Assembly (NCBI GenBank): GCA_022575985.1
Contig: JAKSXM010000142.1
Coordinates: forward strand, 186,001 to 250,000
Source of the DNA: Anagrus nilaparvatae
Taxonomy: Eukaryota; Arthropoda; Insecta; Hymenoptera; Mymaridae
Direction of reading: 5' to 3'
Length of the DNA: 64,000 bases
In this document: piece by piece, positions 48,001-59,742 of the stretch
Layout: each line of letters begins with the position of its first letter
Numbering within the stretch: position 1 is the stretch's first letter
Program-made: the position numbers and the translations under genes
Notes under the pieces: generated by a model
Seen by the model: the letters and a program-made list of their open reading frames with translations, nothing else
The model's database searches: none
What the model was told of the DNA's origin: nothing

Positions 48001-51000
48001 ACGTTTCTTCGTAATATCAAATTTTCTGATTTTTAATTTTTCTAATACCAATTTTATTTTAAAAAAAATGAATTGTGACTCAAATTGTGGTTTAAAGGTT
48101 GAATCAGGTGGATAGAAATAGCATTTTTTGGGTAGAAAATTCTGGAGATCGAAACTTCTGGAATGTTTAATATTTTCAGTCTTTGAGCATGTTATGTGTC
48201 CCTTAAATTTAAAAAAAAAAATTTGAAAATTTATTCACTACAGACGGAGATATTAGCGTTTGAAACTTTATTAATTTTTGAGGTACTTAATTAATCAAGA
48301 CTTTTTTACAAATAATCTAATTTTATAAATTTTTGAATATAATATTTAGGACATTATTTAGCATCGATTCACTAAAAAAAATCTCAATTTTTAACAATAA
48401 TGTGAAATATATTTCAAGTTTTTTGATTTTTGGCCTAACCTAAATTTTTCAAAAAATCAATTTATTCGCTGCGAAACGTAGAAAATCAAAATTATTTTTA
48501 GTGAATCGATGCTAAATAATGTCCTAAATGTTATATTCAAAGATTCTTAAAATCAGATCATTTATAAAAAAGTCTTGATTAATTAAGTACCTCAAAAATT
48601 AATGAAATTTCAAGCGCTAATATCTCCGTCAGTATTCAATAAATTTTCAAAATTATTTTTTTAATTTTAAGGGACACATAACATGATCAAAGGCTGAAAA
48701 TATTAAACATTCCAGAAGTTTCGATTTCAGAAATTTTTACCCAAAAAATGCTATTTCTATCCACCTGATTCAACCTTAAAGGTTTCCAAATCATGGTTCT
48801 TTATATTTTTATAATTATTCTATTGAAAAGTAAAAATAAATAAAGTTTTATAAACTTTTATTACTTTATTTGTTCTCATTTTTGAAAAATTAATAGTTGT
48901 ATTTTTTAACTGCAATATTTTTTTTATTAGTATTTGTGAGCTAAAAGCATTTGGCTTAGAACGAAAGGTATAAAACGTTTTTTATGTTAACATTAAAATT
49001 AGTTGGTTTTAAAATTCACTTTAGCGCACGTTGAAGTATTTTTTTAGTTGGCATTTTGTGATATAACAACCGCAGGTAAAATTTTGTTTCTTATGTTAAT
49101 ATTTATTTTATTTTTTATTTTTTTCGGTTTTGGTATAGACCCTGGAAACATTAAACATCTGTCAATCAAATACGTGGTAATTTGCAAGCCCAAAATGTGT
49201 GACACGAGGGGGCGTTAACTCGGAAGTAAAAAGTACTTCAAACACTTCCAAATGTACTTCCACCGAAAAATAAAATTTACGGAAAATTAACTTTTAATAC
49301 ATTATAAGGGGTTTTCGGGGGTGCTGAATTCGAATCAAGCACCCAAATTTCGAAATTCAAAATTGCGGCCTCAAAATTGGCCAGTTTTTGAAAAAATTCG
49401 CCGAATATTTAACAGCAAATATAACAGCAAACACGAGGGGGAGGGGGTTCAGATTTTCTTATTTTTTCTTATATTAAGTAATATTTATTAATCAAGTATT
49501 GTCTTCAGTTAAAACTTAATTCTTTTAATTTTTTCAAGTTAGACTTATTTGAATTATAGTTATAATTTTTTTGGGTATTTAAAATTTAGTTTCTAAAATA
49601 GAATCAGAGATTAAAATACTTAAGATATTTAAAAAAATTATACATTATGAGTAAGATCTTATAAAGAGGGGGTATGGGGGTACGCAAAATTCTTATTTTA
49701 TATATCTTACAAAGTAGGGGGGAGGGTAAAAAAACGCTGAAAATGTCTTATGTAATTTATATGGATAGCCCCTAAAGTTTATTTTTAAAATTAAAAATGA
49801 AACTGAATAATTTCTCTATTCGGGGACCTAATTTCATCTTGTAAGTTTCACCCCCATACTCTATTTTCATCCCTTAAAAGTAAAACCCGACCATTTATTT
49901 TATTCTTTTTTTAATTTAAAAATATTAATTTTTAAATAAAAATATTATATTTTAATGATAATTATAAGAACGTTATAGATTTGTTTATCATAAATGTTAA
50001 TTCCATTAAAAATACAAAATTAAAAACAGGAATAAGATAATATTCATATCCAGTTAAATTGTTAAATAAACATAAGTAAATTAATAATATTTTTTTTTTA
50101 ATTAAATATTTTTCTTTAAATTATTGTGACAAATGTTATCGTCATTCATAATTATTGCAAATTACTTAGTATTTTTACACTTTGAGTTGCTAAAAATAGT
50201 TTTTTATCTTATTTTTTGTTTGGAAGATTTCAATATTTTATTAATCAGAACTAAAATTCTGTTGATTATTATTTATTTATTTTATGAAAAATGAAAAAAA
50301 TTTTATCCGAGTTCAAAAATTTGAAATATTAAAAATTATTCAGAGATTATATTTGAAAAAATGAATTGAATGGGAATTAACGACGCGAAAGTATATTTTT
50401 TCTCTATTTCTGCATTTAGTTTTTATACGGTAGAAAAATCAAACAACCCCTAACTAGTAACCCCTGAAAATACTTTATGAAATAAATGAGCTTTTTTAGT
50501 TATTTGAGATGTGAATATTTTCTCCCTCCGCTTATACAAGTGTTAGTACGCACATGTCAAAGAACACAAAGCCTAGTTCCCTAATCCCTACTAATTGGTT
50601 CAAAAGCCCACCTTATTGCTCCCAGCTAGCTCGCAAAATTTCTCCCACCCTGAAAATGGGCTAACCAATCCAAGTTCCTTTTAGTTTTAATACCAGGGCG
50701 AGTGTTATATAATATAATATGAATCGATCCACAAAAAGGATCGCCGCTTGGTTTTTATCCTTTTTCCCCTACATTTTTTGTGAATGCTTATCTTACTTTT
50801 ATGGATACGCTGGGGTTAACGAGGGTTTCAAAGGGACGCTTGCTTTTCATTTTTTCAGTTTATGTTGGAGCAAATGAATAGAGAATACCAAATAAACTTT
50901 TAGTCCTCTATATTTTTCTATGCATTTTTTAAATAAATGCTTATTTCAAATTTTATAGTGTACAGAGCGTATTTCATTTTCTTCTTTGCCCGTGTACAGT

Positions 51001-54000
51001 TGTGTTTTAAATGATAAATTTGTAAAATGTTCAGGTGCATACAGATATGTTTTAGTGTATAAAAATTGGCAAATAAATATGTGCAGTATATTGTTTTACA
51101 GATAACAACGCGCGCGCAACTTTGCAATAATAATGATAACCTAAAAGTATAATAAAAATATTAACGCATTGAGTTTTGATAAGAACTACTTATTTTCTAT
51201 TTTTTTTTTTTTTAAATTAATTTTTTACAAATTATTTTATTCGGTTCATTTTTTTAAAAAATTAAAAATTTTAACTGTGTTTAACAATTTTATAATTTTA
51301 TTTTTTTATTTTATTATTTAGATTCAGAGGAACAAAATCAGATAACTCAATTTGTGAATTGTGAAATTTGTAAACGCATTTTTCAATGTAAAAAAGATCT
51401 TCGAATACATATTTTAGAACATTTGAGGCAGCCTCGAATAGTATTAGAAAGAATTGTTAATGTTAAATCCCCTGAAGAAAGTTCAGAGGATAAAAATTGG
51501 ATGGACTCTGAAAATAAGAAAGGAACATTTAAAATTACTTTTAAAAGAAAAAGTTCATCTTGTGAATCACTGAAGTTAAAATTAAAAAAGTCTTCGGTAT
51601 CTGAAAGTTTTACAGTTGTTAGTAATAGTGTTGACAACCTGGAAAACCTGGATACAGAGGAAGGCCCTGAAGCCACTTCAGAGCTGGCTTCCTCCAAGGA
51701 AAACGACGTTGATAATGATTCTACAGGAGAAAAATCTCCTGAAGAATCATTTGAAAACGTCATATTGAATCAAGAAGTAAGAATTATAGTATTTTTGGTT
51801 TATATTTTCTTATTAATGAAAATATTATTTTATTTTACTATAGAATGAGTATGAAAATGATAATTTTGAGGAAGAATCTGAACATAATCCCTTGGAAAGT
51901 ATAGAAAGGCCTATTGTGGATAATAATGAAGGAGATTCAGGAGTCGGTAGTGACACTGTAAATCCATTAGAAAAAGAAGATCAAAATGTTGATGATAACT
52001 ACAGTAATTCAGAACATGCAGATGCTACTGAAAATGACGACCCTGAAAATGAAGAGCCTGATCCTGTAGAAGCAACATGCAGAGAAACAATTGAAAATTT
52101 AAAAAAATTAGGTGAAGAATCTAGGTAAATAACATAAACTATATATTTAATTCACTTTATTTTTTATTCAATAAATGATTATTTGAATTATTAGGTTCTT
52201 TAGTTCTAGATCGGCAGAGTTAACTACAAATACAAATGAATCTATAGCAGATGAAGCAGAAGAAATAGAAGAAGCACCACAAAAGTCACCTGAATCAGAA
52301 GAAGAAAGTGAAGACAACTCAGCTAATATGATTGAAGAACTTAAGGCTAATTCTCAAATAAGTCTTGTACCAAAATCTAGTTTAATAAGTGTAAAACCTG
52401 TTAGTACCCTAAATGAAACTGAAATATTACCAATTGGAGGATCCAATTCCTTTAATTGGAGTAAGATATCAGAAGATTCCCGTAATAAAAACCGGGATGA
52501 AATGAATGAAAGGAATAAAGAGAATTCAGATGACTGTGCTGGTACATTGCTTCAAAATTTTCTAAAAGAGCACCAACAACGGGAGCTGAATAACTCTAAT
52601 CATGATCCACTACCCCTTGAAACAGAATATGTATCATTAGAAAGTCTTGCAGAAACAGTAAATACTTGCAAAGTTTGTAATGAAAAATTTAAAGACATTG
52701 CCCACTTAGATGCTCATCGGTCTAAAGCAGGACATTATCAATGTAATGTACCAGACTGTGTCAATCTAATATTTAATACTCCTATGGAAGTTTCAAAACA
52801 TAAAGCGCAAGCTCATGGGGCTCCTCTATCTCCCAGTATAACAATTGCATCCAATCTACATAATTCATCCTTATCAAATTCACCTAGGTTAAATCAAAAT
52901 TCTCCTCATGCAAACCAACACTCCCCACATCTAAATATGCACTCTCCACATATGAATTCTCCACATTCTCCAAGTATGAATAGTCATGCTCAAGGCTCAC
53001 CAAACTCTCCAGGATATAACTCACAACAATTATATCCACCAATAAGTTTAGAACAGTTACCTGCTCCTGTACAACAACTTGCTCAGCAAGTTCAAAGAAT
53101 GCCTCTTCCACAATCTGAGATGCCTCCTGGATCAAATGCTATGATGCCAGGTCCTGGTTATTATGCTCAACCACCAGGACGGCCACCTCTTTATAGAGTT
53201 CATGCCCCAATACAATATCCAGGAATGGGATCAGTTTATCAACAGTATGGACCTAATCCATACCAACAGTATCAAGTTCCTCCTCAAATGCAGCAGCAAA
53301 TACCACGTCAACGATACCCAGCAGTTATGCCAAATCAAAGGTAATCTTTTAAAATTTTATTTCCCACTTTTACTGGAAATGGTCATTTTTGATAAAAGCT
53401 AATGCAATATGAGTAATAAATTAAAACGTTGGAAAAATGGCAAATATTTACTTTAAATTGTCTGTTGTGGGCAATTGGACCACTTTCGTCATAAATGGAT
53501 ATCATATTTGTATACAGCCACCAAACAAGCATTATAATTTGGAAAATTTGATCGACATATTATTAGCAAAAAAATAGTTGCTACGATTTACAAAAGCAAT
53601 TAATTTCGCAATTTTGATATTTCACGTAAATTTTGATATTTCACACCCTCTATAGTGAATTTAGAAAACATAAACATATAAACAAAAATAACATACCTAT
53701 ATAGTCCTTCACAATTTTGAGTAGATTAAAATTCTTCGAAATTTGAATTTACTTTTAAATCGAGTTGCTAGTTTTGTTTTTAATTTATTTTACTGAAAAT
53801 CTTACTTTTATCACATTTAGTTTAAACATTAAAAAAAATTCTTAATACTTGTTTATACTTTTTTTTACGAATTCGCGCCAAGATTATAAGATGCGGTAAG
53901 CTAAAATCAACGGGTTATTTTAAATAGTGAAATCTTACTTTTGCACATTTAGTTAAAACATTTAAAAAAATTTGTTTACACTTATTTACATTTGCTTACA

Positions 54001-55865
54001 CTTGTTTGCACTGTTTTTTAACAATTCGAACCAAGATTATAAGATGCGGTAAGCTAAAATCAACAGCTTATTTTAAAAAATATAGTGATAATCTTTTGCT
54101 TGACTATACAGGTGGCACCCCCCCCCCCTATCCGGAAATAGAAATTTTGAAATGAAATAAAGGCTTATATACCTATAAAAAGCTTGTTTTATTTAAATAA
54201 TTTTTCAAAATATGATGAAAATAAAAATTTTTACTCAGAATTATTATTAAAATTTATTTATTTTATAATATAATTAAATTATTAAATAAATTATTAATAA
54301 ATAAATTATTTTGAATATTATTTAACAATAAAAACTATATTCAGGTCACCTAGAGTTAACAATCAACAACCTCAACAACCTCATCCACTTCCACCTGCAG
54401 CCCGTCCAAGGGTGAAAAGACCTTTGCCACCGCAACAATCATCTCCTCAATCTCAACAACCAGTAGGAAAACAAAGAAGAATGGATGTACTTTTACCAGA
54501 TCGTAATGAAGATGCAGATTGTCATGTAATAGCTCAACAAAAAAGAAATGATGGTCTTCCAGTAATACAAAATGTTCAAGGTGGAGCAACCGTGCAATCA
54601 AACAGATTGGATCCTCCAATACATCTTACCGATGCAATAACACTGAGTGTTAGACAACCAGGTATGTTAGCATATAACTCATTTATTAAGTAAAATTTAA
54701 ATTTATTTAATATAATACATATTTTTTTAACTAGTAATTTGTACATTGATATTTTTTTATTGGTATATTAAACATTAAACTGCAATTTTATTTCAAAATA
54801 ATTTTTAAATTATTATAATACACTTTTTTTGTACCATTTTGGCTGTAAAAATAAATGTAATTTTAATGATGTGTACAAATGCAAAAATTATTTTTACTAA
54901 TAAAACGGTTTTAACTCAGCACAAGTAAATGCAATGGCAAAAGAAAAAAATACATCAGCAGTAGCAAATGCTTTAGCAGCAAGAGGTATAACCGTAACAG
55001 CTGCAAGTAAAAAATCTTCTGAGCAGAATAATAATTCACCACCTCAAAAACAAAATTCACCCCTTTCAACTTTAAACTTGAGTTCAGCTATATCAATTCT
55101 TCCTGCATCAAATTCACAAAGAAAGCAACAGGAACAAACTGGTCAATTTGCTGTTCCACAATCCAAACAAAGCAAACAAAATGCCAATGATGTAGACAGG
55201 CCGCCAAGACCTCCAACCGTAGATCTTACACAGGAAGGATCAAATCAGCTTCCAATGCCTCGAAGAGGAAGACCTCCAAGGTAAAGTATTTATAAAAGAG
55301 TGATAGTTTTCTTACTAACTTGTTAATTATAGTTTTCATGATAGAATGATTCAATCATTGACATGTCAAGTTTGCGATAAGCGATTCCAAACTCAAGAAC
55401 AGCTAACTCAGCATATGGCTACTCACAGAGCTACAAATAAATTACTTCATAAGTAAATATTGCACTTAAAATTTTAATATATTTGAAATTTCCAAACTCT
55501 ATATTGTAATTATTTTTAGGTGCAATTTATGCGCTGCTCAATATCCAACAGCCGCTGCCCTTCTAACACACAAAAGAACTTATCATAACGAAAATGATGC
55601 AACTTTACAAAATAACGGAAATATAGAATTGGCATTACCAGTAGTAGATCTTAAATCAACAAATTCATTAAATCGTCTTTTTAATTTAGGAATTCAAAGT
55701 TATATACCATTATCACAACTAAGCGCTCAAACCGGTGGATATTATGCTTTACCAATTGTTTCAATTGATGGAGCTAGAAATCCAAATTCAAATAATCTTG
55801 CAGCGCTTGGTGCAACGTCAATATTAAGTTTAGGACCACTTAAACATTTGCCAAATACTAGATAA
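36071..55865 (+). CDS. C2H2 zinc-finger / AT-hook nuclear protein
   Basis: Coding exons 36078-36171, 51322-51776, 51844-52124, 52195-53340, 54345-54661, 54920-55280, 55333-55452 and 55520-55865 join in phase: 3120 nt, 1039 residues. The first exon begins at 36071 after an acceptor, so an untranslated exon lies upstream. Five C2H2 fingers are visible at about residues 45-67 (CEIC...H-x3-H), 435-457, 460-484 (C-x4-C), 896-916 and 926-947. An AT-hook core PRRGRP is at about 877-882. Between them are acidic Ser/Glu-rich segments (about 185-330), a repeated N-SPH motif tract (about 495-550) and Pro/Gln-rich stretches. The layout suggests a chromatin or transcription regulator in the nucleus. Fly Row/Woc-type HP1c partners have a similar mix, but I cannot assign orthology by reading. 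The second intron end gives a 15.15 kb intron full of transposon remains. Confidence 0.82.
36594..37150. repeat. dispersed tandem-subunit element, copy at 36.6 kb (intronic)
   Basis: Longest forward copy: AACATGTTTATAAGGAGGGG, AAAATCAAGGAGGGGGG, then about 13 subunits of the TTTAGGGACTTAGAATAA type over 36700-37040, ending in GTAAACATGTTCCATGCGCA and TTAGGTTGTGTAAACA. It lies at the start of the 15 kb intron. Confidence 0.75.
37195..37293. repeat. short hairpin next to the 36.6 kb element
   Basis: AGGAACAGAACTGAAAACAT and its complement (ATTTTCAGTTCTGTTCCT) are about 55 bp apart, with further weak pairing inside. Non-coding. Confidence 0.6.
37294..43116. other. intronic non-coding DNA
   Basis: Nearly 6 kb of AT-rich intron of the zinc-finger gene. 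Open frames here (e.g. 37542-37724, 37780-38016, 41630-41854) show no recognisable domain and lie in low-complexity DNA. No RNA gene was recognised. Confidence 0.5.
43117..43507. repeat. ~390 bp hairpin element (intronic)
   Basis: Ends AAGACGCCAGCAATGTTAA and TTAACATTGCTGACGCCTT pair, followed inward by ATGGAAATGGATCCACCT with AGGTGGATCCATTTCCAT and by GTAATGAACGTTATATCATG with its near complement. The loop is about 70 bp. Likely a MITE in the zinc-finger intron. Confidence 0.8.
43797..45054 (+). mobile_element. pogo/Tigger-type DNA transposon, 3' part missing
   Basis: The left terminus CAGTGGAGTCGCGATTATCC, preceded by TA, is of the pogo/Tigger kind (CAGT... TTATCCG). About 650 bp on, an intact N-terminal transposase frame follows. 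No matching right terminus was found downstream, so the element is truncated. It sits in the sense direction in the large intron of the zinc-finger gene. Confidence 0.8.
44446..45054 (+). CDS. pogo/Tigger-like transposase, N-terminal fragment with both DNA-binding domains
   Basis: An uninterrupted frame of 202 residues. Residues ~10-55 form a psq/CENP-B N-terminal helix-turn-helix (LDVKLEIIKRKKRGELPSNI...GIARTTVIGI). Residues ~75-140 form the CENP-B/Tc5-type helix-turn-helix (ALYRWFTQQRRIGVPISGP, GWLQKFKFRHGI). The DDE catalytic domain only begins: NADKTGIFWKALPEKTLAS holds the first catalytic Asp, then the frame ends in GNES and stop. Full-length relatives are about 450-550 residues, so it cannot be an active transposase. 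It could still bind DNA if made. No evidence of domestication beyond the open frame. Confidence 0.8.
   Translation: MSEKKGDKRKRVVLGLDVKLEIIKRKKRGELPSNIAMHYGIARTTVIGICQNSDKIETHVAKMESLDGNIKKRKTMKKAENDELDTALYRWFTQQRRIGVPISGPLICAKAIKLNRLMEGDPKFSASIGWLQKFKFRHGIRQLDIVGEQLSADSSCITEYREKILKEIEERGLSRDQVFNADKTGIFWKALPEKTLASGNES
45055..45770. other. intronic DNA with a tRNA-like B-box
   Basis: AT-rich. At about 45718-45748 the sequence GATCGCGAGTTCGAGTCCCC contains a B-box (GAGTTCGAGTCC) and is followed by GCGGTGGAGAG, like the 3' half of a tRNA-derived SINE. No A-box or 5' half is visible. It directly precedes the GC-rich MITE. Confidence 0.45.
45771..46095. mobile_element. GTTACGCCC MITE with GC-rich ends
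   Basis: A 325 bp element. The left end GTTACGCCCGAAACGTGGTA, then ACGGCCGGTTCCGCGGAA, pairs with the right end TTCCGCGGAACCGGCCGT and TACCTCGTTTCGGGCGTAAC: about 38 bp with one mismatch. Both sides are flanked by ATAT, a possible target duplication. The inside is AT-rich. No coding capacity. Confidence 0.85.
45791..45885. repeat. 30 bp GC-rich tandem repeat within the GTTACGCCC MITE
   Basis: CGGCCGGTTCC(G/A)CGGAA recurs at 45791, 45821 and 45851, an exact 30 bp period, three copies. Only one copy of the unit exists at the right end, so the array grew on the left terminus after or during insertion. Confidence 0.85.
46101..46527. mobile_element. CACTG-family MITE, copy 5
   Basis: A full 427 bp copy (starts CACTATAAAAAGTAACTTTC, ends AGTTACTTTTTACAGTG) with TA flanks. 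Only 5 bp separate it from the GTTACGCCC MITE. Confidence 0.87.
46528..48091. other. intronic non-coding DNA
   Basis: AT-rich, with a C-run at 46983-46995. Nothing else supported. Confidence 0.5.
48092..48780. repeat. ~690 bp inverted repeat with ~300 bp arms (intronic)
   Basis: Left arm 48092-48395 and right arm 48483-48780 are reverse complements with about 90% match by eye: TTAAGGTTGAATCAGGTGGA-type ends (left TTAAAGGTTGAATCAGGTGG), AATGTTTAATATTTTCAG, TTATGTGTCCCTTAAA, GACGGAGATATTAGCG, and TAGCATCGATTCACTAAAAA beside the loop. No coding frame. Confidence 0.85.
48781..51321. other. remaining part of the 15 kb intron
   Basis: Mostly AT-rich. A patch at 49190-49450 (GGGGGCGTTAACTCGG, GGGGTTTTCGGGGGTGCTGA) looks repeat-derived. 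A second patch at about 50520-50780 is less AT-biased, with ATTGG and CCAAT motifs and TATATAATATAATATG, and resembles promoter DNA. No gene supported. Confidence 0.4.
50570..50720 (+). promoter_or_regulatory. possible intronic promoter of the zinc-finger gene
   Basis: CTAATTGGTT (inverted CCAAT), CTAACCAATCC (CCAAT) and TATATAATATAATATG in order over about 130 bp, 600 bp upstream of exon 2, in a tract richer in C than its flanks. An alternative transcript starting here would lack exon 1. Motif evidence only. Confidence 0.25.
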
Positions 55866-58200
55866 TTATAATTTTTTTTTCTTTATTAATAAAATAGCCA
55901 GAAGGGAACAAATTAAAATAAATTGTTTTTTTTTTTTTATAATAATTTTTTTAATTTTATTATAACTATTATGATTGTTTAAAAACTTCTTTAAATTGTT
56001 GAAAAATGTGTATATTACGATAAAATTAAGCATTTTATTACTTAAAAACTGTATTTAAATATATAAATTTTCAAAATAAGAAAATAGCTATTATTATCTA
56101 ACTTAAATAAAAATATTAAATGCTAAATAAAACTAAATTTGCCTTAAAAAGTGGCATACATGTAATAATAAACAATTATTTATCAAAACAATGAGTGAAA
56201 GTGAAAATAACTAATTTTTGGATTATGCCAAATAGAAAATGTGTTTTTAGTGCTAATAACAAGTATTTAATTGATTTAGCATATAATACACAAGAACAAT
56301 CAGTATTTATTATTAAATTCTTATTGAAAATACATTTTTTGAAGAAAAAAATGTTTTTTATATCCATTGAATATTTTAAATATTGATTTATTGCAAGTTA
56401 ATTTATATCAAATCAAAAATGTATATAAATGTTCCTTGAATAAAATATGACTTTTATACAAATGAATTATATTTTGTAATAGCTTAGATTTAAAAAAAAT
56501 ATCATTTTCTAATAAAATGCATGAAGAATTTTTATTTTTTAGTGTAAATATATAAAAATGTTAAAGAAATTTTGTGAAATATATGAATGCTCAGAGTTAA
56601 TGATTATATTTAAATTAACGTTTTTATAAAAGTCAACAAAAATTGATATATTAAAAATGGTTAATTAATTAAAATTTAATATATAATAAGTTAAAATAAT
56701 TTTTAAGAAATTTTCTTTGACTCTGTATAAGTTTGTATTATTTAATAAATAAGAGGAATTTATGTAAATATAGTCAAATAAAGTAAGAATGTATTTTATG
56801 TTTGAGTATACAAAGAGAGTTAAAAATACTTAAATTTACTGCTGTATAGATTATTATATATCTGTATTTTTATAAATAAATGAAAATATGTAAAAATATG
56901 TATAATTTTTCTTCCTTTTAAGTATAAAAATATGATGATTATTATATTTGCAGTTCTTCTCTTAAGAATGAATTGGCTTTTTGGAGTCAGTTTAATATAT
57001 TATATTCTTTGGTACTCATGTCCCTACTTTGGTCCCTGCATGTACCTGGTTTTTTGTTGATTAAAAATCAATTAGTAAATATTGTAAAAAAAAAAAAAAA
57101 ATATTGTACTTTTTCTTCAATTCGTTCCCTGCGAGGGGCGTGGTTTAGTAGGTCACGTGGTGTTCTTAATTTTTTCGGGCATAATTATACGTATAGCATA
57201 GGAAAGTTCAGGAAAAACATTAATTATTAAATTAAAAGAAGTTTTTTTGACAATTTAATCATTGAAAAACCTGTTAAATATATTAAGTAAATTCTGGAAG
57301 CAATTGAAGAAAAATATGTATTTAATTTTTTGTAAATAGTAAGCTATTTTTTATGTTAATAAGGTTATGTGTTTTGTTGTGTATACATTTAATTTAAAAT
57401 AATAATTTTTAAAATTTGATAGGAAAATTAAAAATTTTACTTTTTTTCATTTAAATATATTTTTTTTATTAATTTTTTGTCATTTATTTCATTTTTTTTC
57501 AATTATTAAATTTTATTTCACTTATTTCTTTGATTTTCTCTCTTCTTTGTGTTAGGAAAATAAATTAATTTTATTCTAGGGTTTTTATTAAATCTATTTT
57601 AACAATTTACAATACAATAATCTATCACAAATTTTTTAATATTAAAATAATTAATACTTTTTATAAATTTTGCATGCTATTATAAACAAATATGCCCGAA
57701 AAATAATTGTTTAACCTGCACCGAGGGCGCATCAATCGAATCTCAATTCTCCCCTCTACCTCGACGCAGGGAGCGAATATGGTATATATAATATAAAATT
57801 GCATCCCATTCTGAATCACCGAGTGTTTCGCGATAGTATTCTGGAGTCCCGGACCGCAGGAGTCCACTTTTTTATTTACTAGAAAATATAATAATTTATG
57901 AAGTATATGAATCTATTGATTCTTTATTTTAATTAATATTCATATAAATTTTCAACTATCAAAGATATAAGATAATTACTTAAAAGTCAAGCTTTTAGTT
58001 ATTTCAATAGGAGGCTTCTCAATAACTAAAGTGTACAAAAATTTAACCTTAAAAATAGGTAGGTTAAAAAAAACATGAAAAATACACAGTAAACTGTGTA
58101 TTATGCAATATTTATTTCGTTTATTGTTAATAGTTATAATTTTATCATTCAATAAAATATTATTTTTTAGTTAAAAAGTAATTTTGGAAAATAATCAGAA
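55866..58200. other. 3' UTR of the zinc-finger gene and intergenic DNA
   Basis: The first ~1 kb is AT-rich with several AATAAA signals (e.g. near 56440 and 56740) and is probably 3' UTR. Two GC-richer patches follow: 57120-57175 (GAGGGGCGTGGTTT, GGTCACGTGGT with an E-box CACGTG) and 57715-57870 (CACCGAGGGCGCATC, GTCCCGGACCGCAGG, with TATATATAATATAAAA between). Either may be promoter DNA of the small membrane-protein gene. Confidence 0.4.
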
Positions 58201-58434
58201 ATGTTTTTAAATAAAAAGACAAAAATTTTAATATATGATACTGTTCATCGTACATGGGTTTATTCATGTTGGGCTGTATCTGCTGCTGCTTTGGGATTTA
58301 TAGCATATCAAGGTGCTATTTATGTAACTCAAATAAGGCCTTTGAAAAAAGAATTGGAAGCTAAGATACAAGAAGAACTTCTTAAAGAAGGTAGAAGTAT
58401 AAAAGATAGCAACGACAGTAATATTTTGAGTTGA
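58201..58434 (+). CDS. small single-pass membrane protein, unknown function
   Basis: One uninterrupted exon of 77 residues with a good start context (AATCAGAA then ATG) in DNA otherwise full of stops. The peptide has a basic N-terminus (NKKTKILIYDTVHRTWVY), one hydrophobic segment at about residues 22-43 (CWAVSAAALGFIAYQGAIY) and a charged C-terminal helix (PLKKELEAKIQEELLKE). The mix of residues and codons is that of a real protein, not of AT-rich noise. The form suits a small mitochondrial or ER membrane protein. I do not recognise the family. It lies between the zinc-finger gene and polyhomeotic. Confidence 0.65.
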   Translation: MFLNKKTKILIYDTVHRTWVYSCWAVSAAALGFIAYQGAIYVTQIRPLKKELEAKIQEELLKEGRSIKDSNDSNILS

Positions 58435-59742
58435 TCAAACACTTAAAGCATTTGATATATTTATTTTTATTGATTTTTATTGAATATGTTAAATATAAGT
58501 TTGTTTATATATACCTAGTCTTTTAATAATTCGTAATAAAATAACTTTTTCGTTTGATAAATTTTATTAATTCTCATACTTTTTTAGTATAACCAAATCG
58601 TTGTTGTTAGTATTACTAGTTTTCAATTCTACCTCTGTGCCCCAAGCAAAAGTTGTCTTTAAAAAGGGTAGAGCAAAGCAAACCATGTATTAAAATTTAA
58701 TTAATCTAAGATTTGAAAGTAGTCAATGAAAAAAAAATTTTTTTTCTGGTAAAAATACGTGAATTACCCTTTACAAATCAAGGGGAATATCTTAAATCCA
58801 ATTTTAGGGCAAATCTGCAAAATGAAATAAACACTGAAATTTTTCTTGATATAAAAAAATACAATATACTTCAGTAGGAACTTGGTAATCAATTCTATTA
58901 CTGAGAGTAGGAAGAACCTACCATTATTATTATTATCAAATCAAAATTGGGTAAAATAAATTATCAAACTTTTTTAAAAAAATTTCATATATTTTTTTTA
59001 ATAAGTACATTCTTTACAACATATATTATTACAAAATTTATCGCCTTATATATATATATAAACTACTTAATACTATAAAAAATAGTACTTTTTTTCCTTA
59101 TTTTATTTAACGATTAAAAATTCATTAAATCTAGTGTTTGAGAAAAGATATCTGGTTTATATATAATTATAGATGTTTTATATGTACGATATAAAATTTA
59201 TGATTAATTATATTATAGAAATTTTACAAAGAATATATTTATATTTACAATTATTATTTATAACTATTTTTTTGTTAGAATAAAATAGTTCGTTGACTTA
59301 TATTGCTTAAACAATGCATTTATAAGGGTTGTAATGTTACATAAAAATCACTTTTAAATCTGAAATTATATAAAAATCATTTTTCAATATTTTTGTACAT
59401 TTCAGTATTAAATGAAAAGTTTTGTCCAAAAATCACACTTATATGAATTGATATTGTCTTTTTTATGTATAAAACTAATTTTAATGTTACACATACATCA
59501 TTGATGAGTCTATATATACACTTTTTTTAGATATTTTTTGCTAAAATACAAAAAACAAACATATCACAAAGAATAACTGGCTTTTAAATACCTTTTGTAT
59601 TTCAAAAGACAACATTTTTATTGAAATCCTGAGATAATGCATCTTGTTTTTTGTCCTTCTTATATATAATTTAACTTGCACAAACCCTAAACATAACTGA
59701 GTTATGCATTTTTTCTATTAACTTAGTCTTGAAGAACTTTAT
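58435..59742. other. non-coding: 3' ends of the small gene and of polyhomeotic
   Basis: No coding sequence. TATATATA and poly-A/T runs. It should hold the 3' UTRs of two convergent genes. Confidence 0.5.

Noticed and set aside
56973..57230. 85-codon plus-strand frame
   Set aside because: Contains a poly-Lys run from poly-A and no recognisable domain; lies in DNA after the zinc-finger gene.
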